From: an uncultured Clostridia bacterium | GTDB taxonomy: Bacteria > Bacillota > Clostridia > Oscillospirales > Acutalibacteraceae | Length of the DNA stretch: 21,397 nt | Assembly: GCA_946610835.1 (NCBI GenBank) | Contig: CAMOCU010000002.1 | Span: 1-21,397 of the forward strand | Direction: 5' to 3' | Shown: positions 7,965-15,277 of the stretch, piece after piece | Numbering within the stretch: position 1 is the first letter of the stretch | Layout: each line of letters starts with the position of its first letter | Program-made: the position numbers and the translations under genes | The notes under the pieces: model-generated | The model's input: only the letters and a program-made list of their open reading frames with translations | The model's database searches: none | What the model was told of the DNA's origin: nothing

Positions 7965-9896
7965 CTATGCAGTGCCGCCCGAATCCTCCCGAACTTCTTC
8001 CATTTCCTGCAGATAGATGTTCCGGCTGTCTTTCCGGCCGTACCAAATGATATATCGCGCGTAATCCGGCCAGGTGCTGTACGGCACGGTGCTGCGGATG
8101 CGATATACGCACGTCCTTTTTTGCAGCGCTGCCGTTTGGCCGCAGAGCAAGCGGCGAAAATAGGAACAGAAATCATAGCCGCAGACAAAAGAAATCTCCG
8201 CTGTGCACGCAGGCAGTTTTAAACTTTTTTGCTGATAAAGAAGCAGAGCGTCAAGCAGCTGTTCATCGGCAAAATACGATGCAAGAAACGGACGAATTTC
8301 CTGATAAAACCTTTCCGCTTCATAGGCCACAGACAGCAGCAGATATTCCTCCGGCGGCCAGCCGATGTTGCCGAACCGAGCGTCCTGCATCACCAAACCG
8401 CCTTTTGCTTCCGCCGCCGCTTGAAACTGTTTTTGCAGTCGGGCGATTGCCTGCCCGGCGACCGTTTCCGGATGTGCGGCCAATTCCCGGATCAGATCCT
8501 GATAAAACGCCGAGTAAGGCACGTTTTGCGCCTGATGCAAATAGAGCGCAAAACAAAGCAGCAGCCCCTCGTGGTGAAATCCCTGAATAACCGCGGAATA
8601 CAGATTCATATAGATCCAGTCGTCCGTAGACATGGTCCGTGTAGATGTGATAATGTGCGAGTATTCTTCAATTTCATCCGCCAGCATCGTCCGGTGCGGC
8701 TGGTTCAGCGGCAGGCGTGATGCGCGGATTCCGTATTGTTCGGTAAAAGCTGCGTCGCCCATTGCGGAAAAGGGAAGCTGTTCGCAGTTGTGGATGTAAA
8801 TCGCGTTGTGCTGTCCGGCGTTTAAGAGCGTATCAATTCCTTCGATAAAACTTTGACGCGTTTCTCCCGGAAGCCCGAGAATCAGCTCTGTATACGTTGC
8901 GATTCCTGCCGCGTTGTACTGCGCAAGCAGGGAGGAAAAAGATTCCACAGTCAGATTTTTTCGGCGGATATTTTGCAGCGCACATGCAGACAACGACTGA
9001 AAAGACAGCGTTGCGCCTTTGTTCATGCCGCAGGCATTCAATTTTTGTGTGATGCGAAAAACGCGTTCATTGCTCTGTTTGGCATAGGACGCCTGAAATG
9101 TTTGCAGAACGCCGTAACGGTGATGCAGGCGGATCATCTCGTCCGCAAACCGTTCATCGCGCGCAAACATCCCGAAATTGGCGTCAGCCGCACCGAAGGC
9201 ACGTATCCCGTGATCGGAAAACCAGCGCAATTCTTCCATCACCTTTTCCTCCGGGAACAGACGTACTGTACATGGCGGAATACCGCTGTCGCAGTACGCG
9301 CAGGTATACGGGCATCCCCGGTTTGTTTCGAGAATTGCGTGAAAAGACAAGTTCGGATAATGCGAAAAGATATTGTCAAAAACACCGCTCAGATATGCGG
9401 AAGGGTAATCCGTCCCGGTTATTTCTTTGCGTGCGGTGCGAATGATTTTTCCGTTTTCTCTGTAAGCAAGATTCGGAATGCCGGCAAAGGATGCGCCGTT
9501 CATGATTGCAGTCAGAAGAAGCGCAAACGTTTCCTCCCCTTCATCGAAGAGCAGAATATCCACATCCGGTTCTTCCTCCAGAAGCTTCGCGTCCGGCGAA
9601 AGATGATGGCCGCCGAAAACGATCCGGCAGGCCGGATATTGCGCTTTGATCCTGCGGGCAAGCGCTTTGTTGTATTCGTGATTCCAGATATAATTTGAAA
9701 ACGCGACAATGGCGGGACGGTCAATTTTTTGCAGGATACCGTTTATGCTTTCCCGGACAAACAGAGGCTCTTCAAAAGTATAGTATTCATCCAGCGCGGG
9801 ATCCCTCCGCGCGTTTGCAATCAATACCCCGGCGGAATACGGAAGGAACGTGGTGTTCCCGTGCAGATAATTGATTTGAATCATATATACTCTCAT
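7965..9896 (-). CDS. Cobalamin-binding radical SAM enzyme, paralogue 3 (inverted)
   Basis: A 643-residue protein. The ATG at 9896 is preferred over the in-frame TTG at 9923 because AGGTGAGG lies just upstream and MRVYMIQINY aligns with the starts of the paralogues. The B12-binding region has IVFGGHH and DEGEETF. The radical SAM motif is C195, C199, C202 (GCPYTCAYC), then ADANFGMF, LSFQSLS and ELILGLPGET. The C-terminal part ends with ARYIIWYGRK. It differs from its paralogues right after the cluster: CDSGIPPC replaces CDWG and adds an extra cysteine, and the region between motifs has its own sequence. It is the only member of the set on the minus strand, with its own promoter and terminator, so it may be expressed separately from its relatives. 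Substrate unknown. Confidence 0.93.
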   Translation of the reverse strand: MRVYMIQINYLHGNTTFLPYSAGVLIANARRDPALDEYYTFEEPLFVRESINGILQKIDRPAIVAFSNYIWNHEYNKALARRIKAQYPACRIVFGGHHLSPDAKLLEEEPDVDILLFDEGEETFALLLTAIMNGASFAGIPNLAYRENGKIIRTARKEITGTDYPSAYLSGVFDNIFSHYPNLSFHAILETNRGCPYTCAYCDSGIPPCTVRLFPEEKVMEELRWFSDHGIRAFGAADANFGMFARDERFADEMIRLHHRYGVLQTFQASYAKQSNERVFRITQKLNACGMNKGATLSFQSLSACALQNIRRKNLTVESFSSLLAQYNAAGIATYTELILGLPGETRQSFIEGIDTLLNAGQHNAIYIHNCEQLPFSAMGDAAFTEQYGIRASRLPLNQPHRTMLADEIEEYSHIITSTRTMSTDDWIYMNLYSAVIQGFHHEGLLLCFALYLHQAQNVPYSAFYQDLIRELAAHPETVAGQAIARLQKQFQAAAEAKGGLVMQDARFGNIGWPPEEYLLLSVAYEAERFYQEIRPFLASYFADEQLLDALLLYQQKSLKLPACTAEISFVCGYDFCSYFRRLLCGQTAALQKRTCVYRIRSTVPYSTWPDYARYIIWYGRKDSRNIYLQEMEEVREDSGGTA

Positions 9897-9938
9897 GTGC
9901 CTCACCTGCCCTTTTCTTTGCAAATCGGATGCGCCACT

Positions 9939-9967
9939 ATTCTACCATACCCGCGAAAAAAAGTCCA
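9939..9967 (-). promoter_or_regulatory. Promoter of the inverted B12-rSAM gene
   Basis: On the minus strand, TGGACT (9962-9967) and TAGAAT (9939-9944) are separated by 17 bp, and TG sits one base before the -10 box. Predicted transcription start is near 9932, about 35 nt before the ATG. The same 100-bp intergenic region holds the start of the plus-strand operon, for which I see no equally good promoter. Confidence 0.65.
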
Positions 9968-9996
9968 TATATGTTTGAAAGGAGATACATCCCGCG

Positions 9997-10932
9997 ATGG
10001 AAAAAATACTGGTTACAGGCGGAGCAGGGTACATTGGATCCGTTTTAGTTCCGCTTTTGCTTGAAAACGGCTTTGATGTTACGGTGCTGGATAATTTTCT
10101 GTATCGGCAGACGTCGCTGCTGGACTGCTGCCGATACGCGTCATTTCATGTGCTGCGCGGCGACTGCCGGAACGAGGCGCTGCTGCGGCGCGCGCTGGAA
10201 GGAAAAGATATCCTTCTGCCGCTTGCGGCCATTGTCGGCTTTCCGGCGTGCGAACAGGATAAAACCGCCGCGCAGACAGTCAATTATGACGCGATCCGTC
10301 TTTTGCTGCAGCTGAGAAAGCCGCAGCAAAAAATCATTTTCCCCTGCACCAACAGCGGATACGGTTTGGGGCAAGGGGAGGAATACTGCACGGAAACGTC
10401 GCCCATTACGCCGATCACCTTGTACGGACGAACCAAAATGGCCGCAGAAAAAGCCGTTCTGGACGCGGGGAACAGCGTTGCTTTTCGTTTTGCGACCTTG
10501 TTCGGCGCATCCGGGAGGATGCGAACAGATCTGATGGTCAATGATTTTGTGTATCGTGCTGTCTACGACCGGACGCTGGTCGTTTTTGAGGGGAACTTTC
10601 TGCGGAATTATCTGCATGTCCGGGACGCCGCAGAGGCCTTTTTGTTTGCCATACGCCACTTCGATCAGATGAACGGACAGACGCACAACTGCGGCCTGAG
10701 CGACGCCAATTTGTCCAAGCTGGAACTTTGCCGCAAAATACAGGAGCATATTCCCTCGTTTGTTTTTCTGCAAGCGCCGGTCGGCAAGGATCCGGACAGG
10801 CGAAACTATCTTGTCTCCAACGAGAAGCTGGAGCGGCTGGGGTTCCGTGCAGCGCGGTCGCTGGATTTCGGGATTGAGGAACTGATCAAAGTTTACTCTA
10901 TTCTCAAAAATCATTCTTATGGAAATGTGTGA
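9997..10932 (+). CDS. Extended SDR, NAD-dependent sugar-nucleotide epimerase/dehydratase
   Basis: A 311-residue protein with a good Shine-Dalgarno (AAGGAGAT) about 11 nt before ATG. The N-terminal dinucleotide motif is TGGAGYIG (residues 7-14), with an acidic residue ending strand 2 (VLDNF, about 31-33), as expected for NAD. The active site shows CTNSGYG (117-123) and YGRTK (Tyr143, Lys147), the Ser/Thr-Tyr-Lys arrangement of extended SDRs. NYLHVRDAAEAF and the C-terminal substrate region fit UDP/dTDP/GDP-sugar enzymes of the GalE/WcaG class. It could be a 4-epimerase, 4,6-dehydratase or 4-reductase; sequence alone does not decide, and its length is short for a GMD-type 4,6-dehydratase. It is first in an operon with a cupin and two B12-rSAMs, suggesting it supplies or remodels their sugar substrate. 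Confidence 0.88.
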   Translation: MEKILVTGGAGYIGSVLVPLLLENGFDVTVLDNFLYRQTSLLDCCRYASFHVLRGDCRNEALLRRALEGKDILLPLAAIVGFPACEQDKTAAQTVNYDAIRLLLQLRKPQQKIIFPCTNSGYGLGQGEEYCTETSPITPITLYGRTKMAAEKAVLDAGNSVAFRFATLFGASGRMRTDLMVNDFVYRAVYDRTLVVFEGNFLRNYLHVRDAAEAFLFAIRHFDQMNGQTHNCGLSDANLSKLELCRKIQEHIPSFVFLQAPVGKDPDRRNYLVSNEKLERLGFRAARSLDFGIEELIKVYSILKNHSYGNV

Positions 10933-10938
10933 TCCGTT

Positions 10939-11301
10939 ATGAAGCTTTTAGAAATTCTCCATCTGGACTTCTGTTTTGAGGATATGCGCGGCACACTTGC
11001 ACAGATCTCTCACGAGTCGATTGCGCAGGTCAATGCGGTTTTTACCAAAAAGGGCGCAAAGCGCGGCAATTTTCATTATCACAAACAAGCGCGCGAATCG
11101 TTTTATATATTATCCGGCAAAATATCCGTAACTGTCCGGTTTGAAAACGAAGAAGAATCCTATCTGTTTAAAACGGGAGATTATTTTTGTGTTCCCGAAA
11201 ATGTCGCGCATCAGTTTGAATACCTCGACGACACATATCTGGTTGTTTTGTACTCCGCGCGCGTGGAAATGCCGGACGGCACAAAGGATATCCACGTCTG
11301 A
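10939..11301 (+). CDS. Small metal-binding cupin, possible sugar isomerase/epimerase
   Basis: A 120-residue single-domain cupin that starts 6 nt after the SDR stop; the Shine-Dalgarno is weak, so translation probably depends on coupling. Cupin motif 1 is complete: HYH (His46, His48), four residues, Glu53, six residues, Gly60. Motif 2 is GDYFCVPENVAH (Gly80 to His91). This gives a full three-His/one-Glu metal site. Size and context recall FdtA/WxcM-type 3,4-ketoisomerases acting on 4-keto-6-deoxy sugar nucleotides. It is too short for RmlC, and the resemblance to FdtA is contextual, not proven. A binding, regulatory or dioxygenase role is possible. The downstream rSAM follows after 22 nt. Confidence 0.85.
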   Translation: MKLLEILHLDFCFEDMRGTLAQISHESIAQVNAVFTKKGAKRGNFHYHKQARESFYILSGKISVTVRFENEEESYLFKTGDYFCVPENVAHQFEYLDDTYLVVLYSARVEMPDGTKDIHV

Positions 11302-11323
11302 ATCCGGATCGGAGAGATGATTC

Positions 11324-13267
11324 ATGAAAAACATTTACTTTGTTCAGATCAATGATGTTTACGCAGGCGACCGCGAAAAAATCTATATTCCTTATGCCGT
11401 GGGCTGTATTGAAGCGTACTGCCTGCAAAACACTTTGATCGCATCCGAATACTCTTTTCAAAAAATCCTGTACCGCCGTCAGGATATAGATACGGTTGTC
11501 CGCTCCATGCAAGAGCCGTTTATGGTGCTGTTCTCCTGTTCGGTCTGGAACACGGAATTTAATCTTGCGCTTGCCGCTGCCGTCAAAAAAGCATTTCCCG
11601 CCTGCTACATAACCTTCGGCGGGCATCAGGTTTCTTCCAGGGAAGACTATCTGCAAGAGCATCCGTGTATTGACTTTTTGGTTCATCGCGGCGGGGAAGA
11701 ACCGACCGCACAATTGCTGGCCGGTCTTGCGCTGCAATCCGAACTGTCGCAGATCCCCAACATTTCTTTTCGGAGCGCGGACGGAAAAATCTACACAACG
11801 CCTTCCGTTCCGCAAACCGGTACGGATTATCCGTCGCCCTATCTGACCGGTGTGTTTGAGGAGATCCTTCAGGACGATGTTGATTTTTCCATCCTTCTGG
11901 AAACCAACAGGGGATGCCCGAACAACTGCGCGTACTGCGACTGGGGCACGCTGCACTCCGCGGTGCGGCTTTTTCCGATGGAAAGGGTGCTTCGGGAAAT
12001 CGACTGGATCGTCGAACATAAAATCGAATATGTATACTGTGCCGATGCAAACTTCTGTCTGTTCAGCCGGGATGCGCAAATTGTGGATTACATCATTTCG
12101 TGCAATCAGAAATATGGGTACCCGAAGTTTTTTCATGTGAATTTCACCAAGAACCGGCAGGAATTTGTTTTCGACGTCAGCACGCGGATGATCCGCAGCG
12201 GTTTGTCCAAAGCGCAGACTATTGCGTTTCAAAGTATGCATCCGCAGGCGCTGAGCCATGTCGGCCGAAAGAATCTGACTGCGGATCATTTTCGCAGGCT
12301 GCTCAAGCAATTTGCGCACAGCGGAATTGCAACGTATTCCGAATTGATTCTCGGGCTGCCCGGAGAGACATACGACAGCTTTTGCGCCGGGATTTGTGCG
12401 CTGCTGGAATACGGACAGCATTTTTCTGTCAATGTCTACCCGTGCGAATTGCTGCCGAATTCCGAAATGGGGCGGCCGGAATACCGAAAACGCTACCGGA
12501 TCAACAGCACGCGCGTCCCCTTCCGCCTGATGCATTCGACGCGTGAGGACTGCGCAAGCACGGTTACGGAATATGCCGAATATGTGACGTCCACATATTC
12601 TATGCGTCGTGAAGAATGGGCTTCATCCCTCCTGTTTGCGACCTATATTCAGGGCTTGCACAATCTCGGCCTGCTTCGCGCGGCCGCGATCTATCTGCGG
12701 CATGCATGCGGCATTTCCTATCAGCGGTTTTACCAGTCCCTGATGGATTATTCCGCATCACACCCCACGCTTTTGCTTGGGCGTTTATACCGCAGGATAC
12801 GCGCCTTGTGTGACGGCGTTTCCCGCGGAGAAAATGAGTTTGTTGCGACCGTCCCGGACACAGAAAACATTCTGTGGGGATTTGACGAAATGCTGTATCT
12901 GTATGCGTATATGGAGCTGGACACTTTTTTTGAAGAAATCCGGAACTGGCTGGTTGAAAAAATGTCCGCGGACGAGACGCTCGAGCAGCTGCTGCTGTAC
13001 CAAAGCCGAATCATCAAACGTGCCGGCTGCTCTGAGATACGCATACAAACAGCGTATGATTTTTACGCGTATTTTCGCCAAATCTATCTGGACGACCCGG
13101 TTCCTCTGCAGCGTGCGCAAACCACCATCGTCGTCCGGGATACGCATCCGGTAGATTCGTTTGCACAGTACGCGCGTGAAATCGTTTGGTATGGAAGAAA
13201 CCGGCGCGAAACCGATTATACAAGCGGTTTTTATCCCGTGGAATACATGAGGAAGAGCAGAATATGA
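11324..13267 (+). CDS. Cobalamin-binding radical SAM enzyme, paralogue 4
   Basis: A 647-residue protein starting MKNIYFVQIN, with GGAGAG 8 nt before ATG. The B12-binding region has ITFGGHQV but a modified HRGGEEPT where others read GEGEE. The cluster motif is C198, C202, C205 (GCPNNCAYCDWG), followed by CADANFCLFSRD and ELILGLPGET; the usual ADANFG is ADANFC here, adding a cysteine near the active-site face. The region between motifs (VNFTKNRQEFVF, IAFQSMHPQ) is the most distinct of the set. The C-terminus carries AREIVWYGRN. Its stop overlaps the start of paralogue 5 as ATGA, so the two are translationally coupled and perhaps work on the same substrate. Chemistry is inferred from family; substrate unknown. 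Confidence 0.93.
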   Translation: MKNIYFVQINDVYAGDREKIYIPYAVGCIEAYCLQNTLIASEYSFQKILYRRQDIDTVVRSMQEPFMVLFSCSVWNTEFNLALAAAVKKAFPACYITFGGHQVSSREDYLQEHPCIDFLVHRGGEEPTAQLLAGLALQSELSQIPNISFRSADGKIYTTPSVPQTGTDYPSPYLTGVFEEILQDDVDFSILLETNRGCPNNCAYCDWGTLHSAVRLFPMERVLREIDWIVEHKIEYVYCADANFCLFSRDAQIVDYIISCNQKYGYPKFFHVNFTKNRQEFVFDVSTRMIRSGLSKAQTIAFQSMHPQALSHVGRKNLTADHFRRLLKQFAHSGIATYSELILGLPGETYDSFCAGICALLEYGQHFSVNVYPCELLPNSEMGRPEYRKRYRINSTRVPFRLMHSTREDCASTVTEYAEYVTSTYSMRREEWASSLLFATYIQGLHNLGLLRAAAIYLRHACGISYQRFYQSLMDYSASHPTLLLGRLYRRIRALCDGVSRGENEFVATVPDTENILWGFDEMLYLYAYMELDTFFEEIRNWLVEKMSADETLEQLLLYQSRIIKRAGCSEIRIQTAYDFYAYFRQIYLDDPVPLQRAQTTIVVRDTHPVDSFAQYAREIVWYGRNRRETDYTSGFYPVEYMRKSRI

Positions 13268-15171
13268 AAAACATTTATTTCGTTCAGGTCGGTTTTGGAT
13301 TTGACGGGTCTGTCTATCTGCCGTATGCCGTGGGAACCATCATTGCGAATTGTATGCGCCATGCGGACATCACAAAGGCATACTGTTTTGCAGACATTCT
13401 TTTCACACGGATGAAACTCTCTTCGGCTGTCGAAAAAATCAAAGATCCGTTCCTCGTTGCCTTTTCCTGCAGCGTATGGAATATGGAATACAATAAAGCG
13501 CTCGCGCGCAAGATCCGGCAGAAGTATCCGCATTGCCGGATTGTTTTTGGCGGACACAGCGTCCGTGAAGACGCCGAACTGCTGGAAACCGAATCTGCGG
13601 TAGATATCCTTCTGTTCGGGGAAGGCGAAGAAAACTTTGTTCAGCTGCTTCGACAGCTGCCTGCGGGGGAGTTGAATGCAGTGCCCTCGATCGCCTTTCG
13701 GGATGGCAGCAAAATTGTCCGCACGCCTAAAAGCCCTCCTGCGGATCTTTCTGCGCTTCCTTCACCGTACACCTCCGGCGTTTTTGATGAGATATTGAAT
13801 CAGCATCCGCAAACGGATTTTTTGGCTGTTCTGGAAACCAACCGCGGTTGTCCGTATGCGTGCGCATATTGCGATTGGGTCAACGAAAAGCAAGTTCGTT
13901 TTTTCCCCATGGAAAAGGTTTGCGCAGAGATTTTGTGGCTTGCACAGCACAAAATCGAATACTGTTTTTGTGCGGACTCGAATTTCGGAATGTTTCCGCG
14001 GGATTTGAAAATTGCGGAATATCTTGTGCAGACCAAGAAAGCATACGGTTACCCGATGGTGTTTCGCCCGTGTTATGAAAAAAACAGCGCAGACCGCGTG
14101 TTTTCGATCTGTGCGCTGTTGAATAGTGTTCAAATGGATAAAGGCGCCACGCTCGCCTACCAAACGCTTTGCCCGCAGGCGTTGAAAAATATCGGCAGAA
14201 AAAACCTGACGATGGAGCATTTTTCAAAGCTGGTTCAAAAATACAATGAAGCGCAGATTCCGACATATTCGGAATTGATTTTGGGTTTGCCGGGCGAAAC
14301 CTACGAAAGTTTCTGCGGCGGAATTTGCAAGCTTTTAGAAAACGGACAGCACAATTCACTGAGTGTGTACCATTGCGAAATCCTGCCGAATGCGCCGCTG
14401 GCTTCTCCGGCGTCTATTCAAAAACACGGCATACAAATAATCCGCGTTTTTTTCAACCATATTCACAGCGCGCCGCAGAACAACGAAGAGGTTCAGGAAT
14501 ACTCCTATCTTGTGCGCGCAACCGCGACTATGCCGCCGGAAGATTGGGTTCGCGCCAATATGTTTTCTGTTTGCATTCAGTGCTTCCACAGTCTGGGAGC
14601 GCTACGGTTCTTTGCAATCTATTTGTATGAAAATCACATCACGGATTATTATACGTTTTATTCCGGCCTGCTGGATTATCTCCTTGCGTCGGAAGGGAAA
14701 TTCGGCGATTTGTGGCGAGATTTCCGCCGAAGATACACGCACTCGCTGGACGGATTGTGGAATTATTACAATGCGCGATTCGGCAACGTAACGTGGTTCT
14801 TTGAAGAGGGCGCTTTTTTGGAATGGATCAGTGATCTGTCCGCTTCTTTTGCACAAATCGAACCGTATCTGAAAAAGTATCCGCTGCCCGAAGATCTTTT
14901 TGCGCAGCTGCTGCTGTATCAAAAGCACATGCTTCGCAGGCCGGACGATGAAAAAACAGAAACGGATTTTTCCTTTGATTTTCCGGCGTATTTCCGCGAG
15001 ATTCTCCGTGGACATGCCGCTGAACTCCGGCGCAGAAATATCCGCATGCGGATCCTGCCGCAAAGGACGATCCGCGGAATTGCGGATTTTGCCAAGGAGA
15101 TCGTCTGGTTTGGCAGGCGGCGTGGATTGTCCGTTTATCTCACGGACGAAATAGAAGTCGAAAATATGTAA
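13264..15171 (+). CDS. Cobalamin-binding radical SAM enzyme, paralogue 5
   Basis: A 635-residue protein. The ATG at 13264 is chosen because AGGAAGAG precedes it and MKNIYFVQVG matches the start of paralogue 4; an earlier in-frame ATG at 13186 lies inside the previous gene. It has a B12-binding region (IVFGGHSV, FGEGEENF), radical SAM cysteines C196, C200, C203 (GCPYACAYCDWV), CADSNFGMFPRD, RPCYEKNSADRVF, LAYQTL and ELILGLPGET. The C-terminus has AKEIVWFGRR. The PCY and LAYQTL stretches group it with paralogue 2. It is last in its operon and faces the heptose operon tail-to-tail across about 106 bp (15172-15277), in which I find no convincing terminator for either strand. Confidence 0.93.
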   Translation: MKNIYFVQVGFGFDGSVYLPYAVGTIIANCMRHADITKAYCFADILFTRMKLSSAVEKIKDPFLVAFSCSVWNMEYNKALARKIRQKYPHCRIVFGGHSVREDAELLETESAVDILLFGEGEENFVQLLRQLPAGELNAVPSIAFRDGSKIVRTPKSPPADLSALPSPYTSGVFDEILNQHPQTDFLAVLETNRGCPYACAYCDWVNEKQVRFFPMEKVCAEILWLAQHKIEYCFCADSNFGMFPRDLKIAEYLVQTKKAYGYPMVFRPCYEKNSADRVFSICALLNSVQMDKGATLAYQTLCPQALKNIGRKNLTMEHFSKLVQKYNEAQIPTYSELILGLPGETYESFCGGICKLLENGQHNSLSVYHCEILPNAPLASPASIQKHGIQIIRVFFNHIHSAPQNNEEVQEYSYLVRATATMPPEDWVRANMFSVCIQCFHSLGALRFFAIYLYENHITDYYTFYSGLLDYLLASEGKFGDLWRDFRRRYTHSLDGLWNYYNARFGNVTWFFEEGAFLEWISDLSASFAQIEPYLKKYPLPEDLFAQLLLYQKHMLRRPDDEKTETDFSFDFPAYFREILRGHAAELRRRNIRMRILPQRTIRGIADFAKEIVWFGRRRGLSVYLTDEIEVENM

Positions 15172-15277
15172 AAGAAACACGAATGGATTCCCGGCGCAAA
15201 AGGACAAAAAGATCCGGCGAGATGCGTGCGGAAGGAACAGGTCGGCGCATGCCAAAACAGATTGCCGACGGCGGAAA

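Noticed and set aside
9918..9948. Plus-strand promoter for the SDR-cupin-rSAM operon
   Set aside because: The TTGCAA hexamer has no -10 partner at 16-18 bp; TATTCT is too close and TACCAT too far and weak.
11168..12535. Antisense open frame of 455 codons opposite paralogue 4 and the cupin end
   Set aside because: It spans the cupin-rSAM boundary, lacks a ribosome site and domain, and mirrors a conserved protein on the plus strand.
1391..15171. RiPP precursor peptide next to the rSAM enzymes
   Set aside because: No intergenic space between the rSAM genes holds a small ORF with a ribosome site and a leader/core pattern. The only small gene nearby, at 18678, has a Sec-type signal peptide and its own promoter.
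15241..15269. GTCGGC/GCCGAC inverted repeat as a terminator between the convergent operons
   Set aside because: It is only a 6-bp stem with a 17-nt loop and no T-run on either side.
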